A DNA stretch of 64,000 nucleotides from DATLNM01 sp035536775 (lineage in GTDB: Bacteria > Actinomycetota > CADDZG01 > WHSQ01), in the NCBI GenBank assembly GCA_035536775.1, contig DATLNM010000014.1, positions 47,510 to 111,509 of the forward strand, read 5' to 3'. Shown here piece after piece: positions 24,670 to 32,846 of the stretch. The stretch's first letter is position 1, and the number at the start of each line of letters is the position of its first letter. The position numbers and the translations under genes were made by a program. The notes below the pieces were generated by a model. It was not told the DNA's origin. It was given only the letters and a program-made list of their open reading frames with translations, and made no database searches.

Positions 24670-24915
24670 TCAAACCGAACCCCGCCCAAACGCCTCAAGC
24701 CGCAGCCCTCGCGCGACGATCCTGCGGAATCTCCTTGGTCCATCGATATTGACGAAGATCCCAGAGCGACCGTCTGGTCCCATGAGGCAGGCAGAACGGA
24801 AGCTGCCGAGGCCCATCCGCCATGGAGGGGGACTCGCTAGCAGGTCACGGCGGGAGCCGATCTTGGGGTAGAGCACCGGTCCCATAGTGCTACCGATACC
24901 GACCGTCTCACTCAT
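24670..24915 (-). CDS. Doubtful small ORF, possible PH-like fragment
   Basis: 81 residues on the minus strand, ATG 24915 next to the sigma start. The pattern PPPWRMGLGSFRSACLMGPD, then GRSGIFVNIDGPRRFRRIV recalls the last strands of bacterial PH-like domain proteins in actinobacteria, which is why I list it. It lacks an RBS, is short for such a domain, and overlaps the probable promoter of the sigma gene at 24932. It may be a relic or chance. Confidence 0.3.
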   Translation of the reverse strand: MSETVGIGSTMGPVLYPKIGSRRDLLASPPPWRMGLGSFRSACLMGPDGRSGIFVNIDGPRRFRRIVARGLRLEAFGRGSV

Positions 24916-24931
24916 GCGTCTAGGTACCGTG

Positions 24932-25483
24932 ATGGCGAAAGCATGGATGCCAGACGCGCTCGGGGGGTCGGTGGGGCAGCGAAGTCGCTGGGCGGAGCTG
25001 TATCGGACCCACTCACCCGCGGCCCATCGCCTTGCCTATTTCCTGACGGGTGACTTGGCGCTTGCTGAGGACCTTGCCCAAGAGGCGTTCATCAAGGTTC
25101 TTACGAGGTTTCAGGACCTTCGTGATGAACAGGCCTTTCCCGCATATCTGAGAAGTGCCGTCATCAACCTCGCCAACAGTCACTTCCGTCGCGCGAGATT
25201 GGAGCGGAGGCATCTTCAGCGGCGGGACGGACGTCATCCCTCCGTTAACCAACCGGCTGTCGAAGATCGAGACGAGATGCGAGAAGCCCTTCTTGCACTT
25301 CCAGTCCGCCAACGGGCGGCGATCGCTCTCCGCTATTACGAAGACCTCACGGAACGCGAGACAGCGGATGTCATGGGCATCACTCCGGCGGCAGCGAAAT
25401 CGCTTGTTGCGCGCGGCATGGAAACCCTGCGGAAAGGTCTCGGTCCCGAGCGCGTGAGTCACCGGTCTGGAGGGGATAGATGA
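24932..25483 (+). CDS. ECF-type RNA polymerase sigma factor (SigE-like)
   Basis: About 183 residues. Region 2 (about 20-90) reads WAELYRTHSPAAHRLAYFLT, AEDLAQEAFIKVLTRF and AYLRSAVINLANSHFRR; region 4 (about 120-175) reads LLALPVRQRAAIALRYYEDL, ADVMGITPAAAKSLVARG. This is the common actinobacterial SigE-like type. The start is one of several in-frame codons (24887, 24914, 24929, 24932); ATG 24932 gives a usual N-terminus. It ends with an ATGA overlap onto the partner gene at 25480. Confidence 0.92.
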   Translation: MAKAWMPDALGGSVGQRSRWAELYRTHSPAAHRLAYFLTGDLALAEDLAQEAFIKVLTRFQDLRDEQAFPAYLRSAVINLANSHFRRARLERRHLQRRDGRHPSVNQPAVEDRDEMREALLALPVRQRAAIALRYYEDLTERETADVMGITPAAAKSLVARGMETLRKGLGPERVSHRSGGDR

Positions 25484-26667
25484 GAGATATCGATCGTGAA
25501 GTCACGGATCTTCTCGGCCGCATGGCGCAAGAGGCAGGTGAGCCCAGACAGATCCCTCAGTCAGTGATCCGCCGGTCCTCCATGCGACGCCGAGGCGTGA
25601 TCGCTGGAACTGCTCTCCTCGTTGTCGGAGTTCTCTACGGTGGCGCGTCCCTTGCGAAGCTCCCGTGGGCACCCGGCGACAAGGTACGTGACCAGGCCGT
25701 GGGCATGACCCCCGATCCCCAGGACTCTTCAGGCTCTCATTCGGAGGAACCTCCGCCTGAGCATGCGCACGGCGAACTGATCGCCCAGGGAGTCTACGAA
25801 GGGCGTCGTTGGTGGCTGACCGCGTCCGGTGAAGGAAACATTTGCACCGAACTCAGCACCCAAAACGAAGGTGACCCCGGAAGTGGAGGGCGGACCTGTG
25901 GGGAGCTCGACGCAGAGAGGCACCCGATCGGGCTGGGGATCGGCCGAGGTGGGCTTTTCCCTCATGCAACGGGCCACGTTCCACAGGAGGTTGAGCGTCT
26001 GGAGCTCCTCACCGGAACCGGCACGATTTCGCCGATAGAACTGTATGACGCACCGCCGGGATTCGGTTTTCAAGTGAAGCTCTTCGCTATCGTCCCGTTT
26101 CCTCCAGAAGCGGAAGAGCTCGTCGCTTACGACGGCGCCGGCGAAGTGGTTGGTCGCCAACATATCTTCTCCCCTGAGGATGGACCGGAGATCCAACGGA
26201 TCCAGGAACCCTTCGTGGTTGCGGAGGGTAGATACGAAGGCATCTCATACGTATTCAGGGGTTTCCTCGAACGTCAACTGTTCCAAGACGGTGAATCGTG
26301 GATCTATCCCTGTACACGATTGTTCCTCGGACCGACCTTTGGGGGTGGCGGAACCTGCCACATCGCACTCGCCCGCGGATACGCCTTGAACTACTCACAG
26401 GACTACTTCCCAGACCCGCAGCTGATCGCGATCCAAGTGGCAACTCAGGACCACGTAGATCGGGTCGTCGTTGAGCTTGATTCTGGCGTTCGATACGAGG
26501 CAGAGATGTTCGTCCACGAGGAGACAAGCTTCCGCTTCTTCCTAGCCTTTGTGGAAGCGGGAGCGAGCGGAGTAGTCGGAGAATTGGTCGCGTATCGAGG
26601 TTCTCAGATCGTCGAACGCGCGCCCCTCTGCACCGGCGCGTCCGATGGCGGCACTTGTGGTCCCTAG
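25480..26667 (+). CDS. Single-pass membrane partner of ECF sigma with two module copies
   Basis: 395 residues from ATG 25480, in ATGA overlap with the sigma gene. The cytoplasmic tail (about 1-37) reads DREVTDLLGRMAQEAG, then RRSSMRRR; the transmembrane segment spans about 38-58. The outside part holds two similar modules: about 90-230 (GVYEGRRWWLTASGEGNIC, FGFQVKLFAIVPFPP, VAYDGAGEVVG) and about 240-385 (GRYEGISYVFRGFL, FRFFLAFVEAG, VAYRGSQIV). Related modules occur in 22921 and 11395. Probable sensor-regulator of the sigma factor. Confidence 0.86.
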   Translation: MRDIDREVTDLLGRMAQEAGEPRQIPQSVIRRSSMRRRGVIAGTALLVVGVLYGGASLAKLPWAPGDKVRDQAVGMTPDPQDSSGSHSEEPPPEHAHGELIAQGVYEGRRWWLTASGEGNICTELSTQNEGDPGSGGRTCGELDAERHPIGLGIGRGGLFPHATGHVPQEVERLELLTGTGTISPIELYDAPPGFGFQVKLFAIVPFPPEAEELVAYDGAGEVVGRQHIFSPEDGPEIQRIQEPFVVAEGRYEGISYVFRGFLERQLFQDGESWIYPCTRLFLGPTFGGGGTCHIALARGYALNYSQDYFPDPQLIAIQVATQDHVDRVVVELDSGVRYEAEMFVHEETSFRFFLAFVEAGASGVVGELVAYRGSQIVERAPLCTGASDGGTCGP

Positions 26668-26936
26668 AGTCCCGGTCCCATCTGCCATCCGTAGATGTAC
26701 CTGCAGTCGGCAACACCCTTGCCTTCTGAAGGGCCCTCGGCGAAGGGACGTTGATCGTCAATCGCGCGGAAGAGTTCAAAACCGCCAGTGCAGTAGCAGC
26801 GGCAGGGCTCCTGATGACAGCTTCGTACCCCGCGGTCAGCAACGACGGATAGGAAGTATTGAGCGCGTAGCTATCGTGGAGGGCTCAAGGCCGCAAGAGA
26901 GCGAGCCAGTGCCACAAACGTCGAAGGGAGCCGGAC

Positions 26937-27614
26937 ATGAAGCGTCTTGTGCCTGTGATGATTGGGGTACTCATTGGAGTGGCCGCTCCTGTGGCCGCTC
27001 GGACCGTTGTGGACTTCGCGCGCAACGCCGGCCATGTAAATGGCTTCCGAGCCGTCGCATCTAGCGCGTCCGACACAAGGCGCGCGGGCAAACTCGTGGC
27101 AACGGACAGCGAGGGCTGGCTCCCGGACTTCATCGTGCGTCAGGTCGAACACGCGATGACAACGGATAGCGCCGCTGACTCCGCGAACCTCGGGGGCATT
27201 CAGGCGGATCATTATCAGAGGCGTTGCACCGTCGGCACCGTCTTCGGATATGTACTAGTCCCCGGGAACACTCCCTCTTCCCGCACTGAGGTTGAGGGAT
27301 TCTCCTGCTTCGGAACGACAGCTTCCGTCGAGCATCCGGCCGCCGGGAGCTACCTAGTGGACATGAGCTTCCAAACCGTCCAGCCGTGCCAGGCGGGCCA
27401 AACCAAGATCCCTGCCGTGGTCACCGTGAACGACTTCCGCCGCCTCCTCGCGACGTACGAGACTATCTGCGGATCATCGGGTCGGCCTTTAGGGAAGGTG
27501 CACATCAGCGACACCGCCGGCACCCCAATCGACGCCGATTTCACGGTCTTGGTACCTCGTTGGGTGGGGGCTCCGGTCATGACGTCGCTTCCTCCTCTCC
27601 CCCCCAGTCCCTAG
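26937..27614 (+). CDS. Secreted protein, third member of the 14072/14819 family
   Basis: 225 residues from ATG 26937 with GGGAG 6 bases upstream. The signal peptide or anchor (about 5-22) ends at AARTV. Family landmarks are kept: VVDFARNAGHVNGFRAV, GKLVATDSEGWLPDFIV, NLGGIQADHY, a cysteine-rich centre, TYETICG, and VHISDTAGTPIDADFTVLV. It ends in a Pro-rich tail. It is a dispersed, more divergent copy of the tandem pair at 14072-15520 and lies behind the 24932-25480 sigma unit on the same strand. Confidence 0.83.
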   Translation: MKRLVPVMIGVLIGVAAPVAARTVVDFARNAGHVNGFRAVASSASDTRRAGKLVATDSEGWLPDFIVRQVEHAMTTDSAADSANLGGIQADHYQRRCTVGTVFGYVLVPGNTPSSRTEVEGFSCFGTTASVEHPAAGSYLVDMSFQTVQPCQAGQTKIPAVVTVNDFRRLLATYETICGSSGRPLGKVHISDTAGTPIDADFTVLVPRWVGAPVMTSLPPLPPSP

Positions 27615-27793
27615 AGCGACGACTACGCTACAGAAGTCCCACGTATTAGTACCGGGATGCGCGTTTGGTAGCCGACGTTGTCGCTGTCCGTCGTCGAGAT
27701 CTCGTTCCATCCTGAGCGAGTGTCGGAACTCCGACGTGCTGAAGAGCCGTTCTGAGCGTGCTGAAAGCTCCCCCATCGGTACGGGTTCGGTTG

Positions 27794-28420
27794 TCAGTCG
27801 TCTTGGGCTGAATGCCCTGACGTCGTGCCTTCGTCAGGCGCGTAGTCGTAACCGCAAGCGGATGCGTCATTTGGATCTCCAGAGGCTGCTCTTGCGGCCC
27901 AGCCGAAGCTGCGGGGAGCCTCCTTGCCAAGCATCGTGACGGGCAGTCGAACTGAAAGGCTCGCTTCGGTTGGACGCCACACCTGAGCGAAGCCGAGTAA
28001 CCGCCCTGTCGCCTCCCATAGATGGGATGGCTCTGGAGGCTTGCGAACGACGAACGCGAGCGGCGACATACCCTCATCCGAGGAGTCCGGCTGAACATCG
28101 ACGGCGATCACCCGGTCGAAAAGATCATCCTTGTCTGTGTCGATATGAAAGGAGATCGCGAACGCGTCGCATGAGGGCTGTGCAAGGTCTTGGTTCGAGA
28201 AAGCTTGCTGCATCTCGACAGTAAGCGTGAGGACGCGATTCCCTAGATAACGGTTGTGATCTTGTGTTACTTGCTTGATGTCCAGCCCCAACGTTGAGCT
28301 AGGCCCGAGGTCCTGGGCACCGTCCTCCACCGTCTTCGGATGTGAGAAGCACGCCGTGGCAACCAGAAGGACAAGGGCCACGGACAGGGTCGACGCAATC
28401 GAAACTCGCAGTCTGGTCAC
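27794..28420 (-). CDS. Putative lipoprotein, unknown
   Basis: 208 residues from GTG 28420, with GGAGGAGAA 4 bases upstream. The signal TRLRVSIASTLSVALVLLVA is followed by TAC, a lipobox-type cysteine. The outside domain (about 45-200) is beta-rich, with VLTLTVEMQQAF, AFAISFHIDTDKDD and RVIAVDV, and cysteines near QPSCDAF and ASACGYD. Family unknown; the pattern resembles beta-sandwich domains in other exported proteins here. The propeller gene at 28494 lies 73 bases upstream, so the two may share a transcript. Confidence 0.72.
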   Translation of the reverse strand: MTRLRVSIASTLSVALVLLVATACFSHPKTVEDGAQDLGPSSTLGLDIKQVTQDHNRYLGNRVLTLTVEMQQAFSNQDLAQPSCDAFAISFHIDTDKDDLFDRVIAVDVQPDSSDEGMSPLAFVVRKPPEPSHLWEATGRLLGFAQVWRPTEASLSVRLPVTMLGKEAPRSFGWAARAASGDPNDASACGYDYAPDEGTTSGHSAQDD

Positions 28421-28493
28421 CGTTCTCCTCCAGCTTCTTCGCCCAGCATCCCTCGATCCAGTTGATTCCCGTTTCCGCCGAACGCTGCACCCA

Positions 28494-29384
28494 TCACGGC
28501 CTCGGTTGCCAGTCGGGGCCGAAACCATCGTCGGTACCGGCCAGCTCCCTAACGTCCGACCCGTCGACTTTCGAAGTAACCAACTTTCCGAGCCGACGTT
28601 TGTGGAACACGATGCGCTGGCCGTCCGGCGACCATACCGGCCCTGTGCCTTCACCTAAACGATGGAGGTTGCTCCCGTCCGCGTCCATCACGTACACGGA
28701 TGAGCTCTCGGGAGGTTTGTTCGCCGAAAAGAGGAGCTGCTCTCCCGAAGGAGACCACGATGGACTGTCGATCCCTCCGAAAGTGTCCTGAGCGCAATCG
28801 TCGCAACGTGTGATGTTTTCTGTCAGAGGGCGGAGGTTCTTTCCGCTGGCGCTCATGATCCAGATGTCATCGCTCCCGTTGCGGTCACTCACGAACGCGA
28901 TGCGGCGCGCGGTGGGCGACCACTGCGGGGCTCGATCGCCATAGTCCTCCTTCGAGGTGAGCCGAACGAGCTCGCTACCGTCAGCACGCACCTTGTAGAG
29001 CTCGCCGGGATGGCTCCTAGTTATGTTGCTGAAAACGATCCTGTGTCCGTTGGGCGACCATGTCCCGCCCCCCTGTCCGCCGGGGAGATCGACGAGCTCG
29101 CGCACGAGCTCGCCCGTGCTTCTAGCGATGAAGAGGTCATTCCTGAACGTGTCGCCACCGACGACGACGAGCAAGCGTTTACCAGAGGGTGCCCACGTCC
29201 CAGCGAACGCGCAGTCGTCAGAGTCGACTAAGACCGTTGGCTGCTCACCGTTCTCGGACGTGACCATGACGTTGCATTTCTGGGAGAAGGCGATCTGGCC
29301 ATTGGCCCCGGGATACGCCGCCGACGCGCTCGCCCCCCCTATGAAGAGGCTCGCGGCGATAGCGGCGGTCAGTTGTCGTCTCAC
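28494..29384 (-). CDS. Secreted TolB-like PD40 beta-propeller protein
   Basis: 296 residues from GTG 29384, with AAGGAGA 5 bases upstream. The signal peptide (about 1-22) ends at ASASAAYPG. Five to six PD40/WD40-like repeats follow, each with W(S/A)P.G.R(I/L) and a DL or ADGS turn: TWAPSGKRLL, TWSPNGHRIVF, QWSPTARRIAF, SWSPSGEQLLF, VWSPDGQRIVF, and a final DWQPRP. This matches TolB-type propellers, here without the TolB N-terminal domain. Probably a scaffold for binding at the cell surface; no enzymatic motif. Confidence 0.88.
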   Translation of the reverse strand: MRRQLTAAIAASLFIGGASASAAYPGANGQIAFSQKCNVMVTSENGEQPTVLVDSDDCAFAGTWAPSGKRLLVVVGGDTFRNDLFIARSTGELVRELVDLPGGQGGGTWSPNGHRIVFSNITRSHPGELYKVRADGSELVRLTSKEDYGDRAPQWSPTARRIAFVSDRNGSDDIWIMSASGKNLRPLTENITRCDDCAQDTFGGIDSPSWSPSGEQLLFSANKPPESSSVYVMDADGSNLHRLGEGTGPVWSPDGQRIVFHKRRLGKLVTSKVDGSDVRELAGTDDGFGPDWQPRP

Positions 29385-29876
29385 TCGGTCTCCTTGTCTT
29401 TCACGTATTAGTGACACTTCATCCCCTGTGGGCTATTCGTTACTGGGATCACAGCTCGGTCGGTCGAGACGGGGGAGAGGCTCGTCCCACGGGCTACAAC
29501 TAACTGGCAGGTCCACTTCGTGACCGTAGGCGCTTTACGAAATTGTCTCTATGTAAAAATCCATGCCCCTCTATGACCGACCCGATCTCCGAGCCGAAGG
29601 GTTGGTGGAGCATGTAAAAGTGCATACAGGCGAGAGCGAATCCGATGTTGTCTGTCGAAGATGGAAGGGAACGGATGAACGCGTTCTGCCGACGGAACGC
29701 GTCTCGCATGGACCTGAAGCTTGGACGGCGACAGCGCCTGACCAGCCAACACGCCGTTTCTTCCGGCGCCATAGGACAAGCTACCGAGCGATACCCCCGA
29801 GCAGTGAGCTTCCGTCGATGGGTGGCAGCAAGATCACGCGTACCGAAACGCGGTCGCCCGTCGTTGCGGTTCGATC
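29385..29876. other. Intergenic stretch between propeller and RTX genes
   Basis: No supported gene. Both strands hold frames of 75-105 codons without ribosome binding sites. One minus-strand frame (29500-29772) contains a short segment (SSTDNIGFALA) that faintly recalls the end of formylglycine-generating-enzyme-like proteins, too short to call. Promoters for both divergent neighbours should lie here. Confidence 0.4.
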
Positions 29877-31187
29877 ATGACTCTCGATAACTCTTCCAGT
29901 GTTAAGCCCGCCCCGCTTGTGATCGCTGTCCCCCCAAGACAGCGATGGGCTCGAGTCGTTATATGCGCCGCCCTCGCCGTCTCCACGGTTGCTGTTTCTG
30001 ATGTCGCGGGTGGAGCCCTGACGGAGTGCGGCGGCCGCACGGTGACGATCCGCGGCACAGAGGGCCGCGACCTGATCATGGGGACACCGGGACGTGATGT
30101 CATCACCGCAGGAGGGGGGCACGATGTCGTTAGAGGACTAGACGGCGACGACCTCATCTGCGGTGGAGCCGGTCGGGATCGATTGCTGGGCGGCCGCGGT
30201 GATGACACCTTGCATGGCCTCTCCGACGCGGACATATTGAAAGGCGGCCGAGGCACAGACTCGTTGTTCGGCTACGCCTGGTATGGCGCCGGCGAGAATC
30301 CCGATGTCGCGGTCGACCAGCTTGTCGGTGGACGCGGCGGAGATGGCATCAACTTCTCCTATTGCCCCGAGGAGCCGTTCCTCTGCCCGATCCCCGACGG
30401 TGGAGATGATTCCTCCCGAGGGGGGCGGGGCGATGACTCCTTCGGCGTCTGCAACGACGGACAAACGTCGGTCTCCGGGGGACCAGGGAAAGACATGGCA
30501 GTGTTCTGCTCCTCCGTGCATGCAGACCTCTCCACGCAGGATGCTCGATTCGAAGATGGCGCGACCGTGACTCTGGTGGGTTTTGAAGACCTCGTCGGGG
30601 CGGCCTGGGCGTCGGACACCCTGATCGGCGATGACGGTCCCAACAGCATCCTCCCCGGTTACGACGGACAGACCGACAGAGGCGAGAACGACACGATGTC
30701 GGGCCTAGGAGGCGACGACTCGTTCGGCTTCGGCGGATCCGATTCGATCAGTGGTGGCGACGGCGATGATCGCTTCACGCCATGGAGCGCGACCGACGGA
30801 AAGACGGCCGTCATCCTCCATGGTGATGCGGGCAACGATTACTTCTCGCTGTGCTGGGGTGGGTCGAGCAATCCTGACGATGGCTGGCATTACCAGCTGT
30901 TCGGAGATGAGGGAACGGACACGATCGAGTTTGGGTTCGGCGCGTCGGTCAACCTCGCGATCGGCGAAGCTACATGCACCGACGACACCGCGACCGTGAT
31001 GGGCATCGAGAGACTCGTCGGATCGCTCCATGATCGGGATGTCTTCATCGGTAGCACAAGCGATGACGTGCTGGTAGGCCGCGGTGGCGACGACTACCTT
31101 GATGGTAGGGAAGGCCATGACTTGTTGAGGGGCGGCGACGGTACCGACTCCTGCCAGAACGGAGAACGCGTCTCGGGGTGCGAGTGA
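29877..31187 (+). CDS. Secreted RTX-type calcium-binding repeat protein
   Basis: 436 residues. A long N-terminus with a hydrophobic segment (about 25-45, VVICAALAVSTVAV) is probably a signal sequence. Nonapeptide repeats of GGxGxDxLx type follow at about 60-120 (GTPGRDVIT, GLDGDDLIC, GGRGDDTLH) and about 270-430 (GLGGDDSFG, GRGGDDYLD, GGDGTDSC). Such repeats bind Ca2+ and fold as a parallel beta-roll. Unlike classical RTX toxins it has a Sec-type signal, several cysteines and no type I export genes nearby. It ends DSCQNGERVSGCE, as in the relative at 60980. Confidence 0.86.
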   Translation: MTLDNSSSVKPAPLVIAVPPRQRWARVVICAALAVSTVAVSDVAGGALTECGGRTVTIRGTEGRDLIMGTPGRDVITAGGGHDVVRGLDGDDLICGGAGRDRLLGGRGDDTLHGLSDADILKGGRGTDSLFGYAWYGAGENPDVAVDQLVGGRGGDGINFSYCPEEPFLCPIPDGGDDSSRGGRGDDSFGVCNDGQTSVSGGPGKDMAVFCSSVHADLSTQDARFEDGATVTLVGFEDLVGAAWASDTLIGDDGPNSILPGYDGQTDRGENDTMSGLGGDDSFGFGGSDSISGGDGDDRFTPWSATDGKTAVILHGDAGNDYFSLCWGGSSNPDDGWHYQLFGDEGTDTIEFGFGASVNLAIGEATCTDDTATVMGIERLVGSLHDRDVFIGSTSDDVLVGRGGDDYLDGREGHDLLRGGDGTDSCQNGERVSGCE

Positions 31188-31369
31188 CCGTCATCGATGC
31201 AGGCGCGCGTCACGCTGATAGACAGGGTCGGCAACCCAGCGCTAGCTCACTGCCGAGCAGACCCTGCGCATAGTGTCATCACCGACTTCCCCAACGAGTG
31301 TGGTGAGGGCAGGTGTTCAACCGGTGCGAGAATGCTGGTGCCTCTTAGCCACATGGATGAAGGGATCAA

Positions 31370-32812
31370 TTGACGTCGGAGACGGAAGACGCCGCGTTCA
31401 TACGTGACCGGCTGGCGGCGATCGTGCGGTCTGCCGACGACGCCATCTTCTCCAAGGACCTGAACGGCATCATCACGAGCTGGAATCGTGGAGCTGAACG
31501 TCTATACGGGTATACGGAGGCAGAGATAGTCGGTCGATCCATCTCGATCATCATTCCGCCTGACAGGTCTGGCGAGGAGAAGCTGATCCTCGACCGGATC
31601 ATTCGAGGCCTGGGCGTCGATCATTACGAGACCTGCCGAATGAGGCGCGATGGAGAGATCGTCGACGTCTCGATCACTGCCTCGCCGATCCACGACGCGA
31701 GCGATCAGATCGTCGGTGCCTCGGTGATAGCGCGGGATATCTCGGCGGAAAAGATGACTCGTAGGTTGTCAGATCGGCTGGCGGCTGTCGTTGAGGGTTC
31801 GGACGACGCGATCTATTCGAAGGACGTCGATGCTGTCGTCGACAGCTGGAACCAAGGGGCTGAGCGTCTGTACGGGTACACCCCCGAGGAAGCCATAGGT
31901 CAGCACGTCAGCTTTATCGTTCCTCCGGACCGCAAGGGCGAGGAAACCGTGATCCTTCAACGCATCCTCGCAGGCGAGCGAGTGGACCACTTCGAGACTG
32001 AGCGAATGACGAAGTCGGGAAACCGTGTCGAGGTTTCCATCACAGTCTCACCGGTCAGAGATGGCAGTCGCATCGTGGGGGCTTCCGTCGTCGCTCGCGA
32101 TATCGGCGACCGGAGACGCCTCGAGGTGCTGGAGCGTCATCTGGACCGAAGCGAGTTCATCGCCCGCGCCGCCCATGAGCTTCGAAGCCCGGTGACGACG
32201 CTGGTCGCGTTCGCGCGCCTCATTGCCGACCACCCCGATCTGCCTCGTGCTGATCTCATGGACGCGTGTGGGGCCATCGCGCGGCAGGGCGAAGCCATCA
32301 CCGGTCTGCTGAAAGACCTACTCGACCTCTCTTACGTGGAGAGCGGTCGTTACCAGATCGACCTTAAACCAGTGCCGATGAACGAGGTTGTAGCTCGCGC
32401 ACTCGAATCTGCACCACCTCCCCGCGGGAAGGAGATCGTCGTCGACGTCTCGGAGGATGCTGTCGTTGTCGGCGACGCCGCGCGATTGGGACAGGTCGTC
32501 GTCAATCTTGTGGAGAATGCCTACAAGTACGGTGGGGACCGCATCACCATCGTGATCAAGAAGAGCGCTACGAACGTCGTTATGGAAGTTTCCGACGATG
32601 GCACTGGCATCCCCGACGAGATCCAAGAGACGCTCTTCCAACCCTTCATACGTGCCCACAAGCATCTCCCGGGATCAGGTCTTGGATTGGCGATCGCATC
32701 GCGCCTGGTCGAGGCACACGGGGGCGTCATCGAAGCGGCTCCCATGTCGGAAGGCGCCCGCTTCGTCGTTACCCTGCCGATGGCGAAAGCGCCCGCCCTA
32801 GACCAGCACTAA
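31370..32812 (+). CDS. PAS-PAS sensor histidine kinase, cytoplasmic
   Basis: 480 residues from TTG 31370, with AAGGGA upstream. Two strongly similar PAS domains (about 15-125 and 137-245), each with DDAI(F/Y)SKD, SWN.GAERLYGYT and PPDR.GEE, are clearly internal duplicates. The kinase part follows: dimerisation helix with the phospho-acceptor His in AAHELRSPVTTL (about 265), then the ATP domain with NLVENAYKYGG (N box), DDGTGIP (G1) and GSGLGLAIASRLVEAHGG (G2). No transmembrane segment is seen and no response regulator gene is adjacent, so it is an orphan kinase. Confidence 0.93.
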   Translation: MTSETEDAAFIRDRLAAIVRSADDAIFSKDLNGIITSWNRGAERLYGYTEAEIVGRSISIIIPPDRSGEEKLILDRIIRGLGVDHYETCRMRRDGEIVDVSITASPIHDASDQIVGASVIARDISAEKMTRRLSDRLAAVVEGSDDAIYSKDVDAVVDSWNQGAERLYGYTPEEAIGQHVSFIVPPDRKGEETVILQRILAGERVDHFETERMTKSGNRVEVSITVSPVRDGSRIVGASVVARDIGDRRRLEVLERHLDRSEFIARAAHELRSPVTTLVAFARLIADHPDLPRADLMDACGAIARQGEAITGLLKDLLDLSYVESGRYQIDLKPVPMNEVVARALESAPPPRGKEIVVDVSEDAVVVGDAARLGQVVVNLVENAYKYGGDRITIVIKKSATNVVMEVSDDGTGIPDEIQETLFQPFIRAHKHLPGSGLGLAIASRLVEAHGGVIEAAPMSEGARFVVTLPMAKAPALDQH

Positions 32813-32846
32813 GGCACACCCCAGGGCACAAGAGCTTCCGTGTGCG

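Noticed and set aside
29500..29772. Possible end of a formylglycine-generating-enzyme-like protein on the minus strand
   Set aside because: Only about ten residues (SSTDNIGFALA) resemble the family end. The rest does not fit, and no conserved GGSW-type segment is visible.
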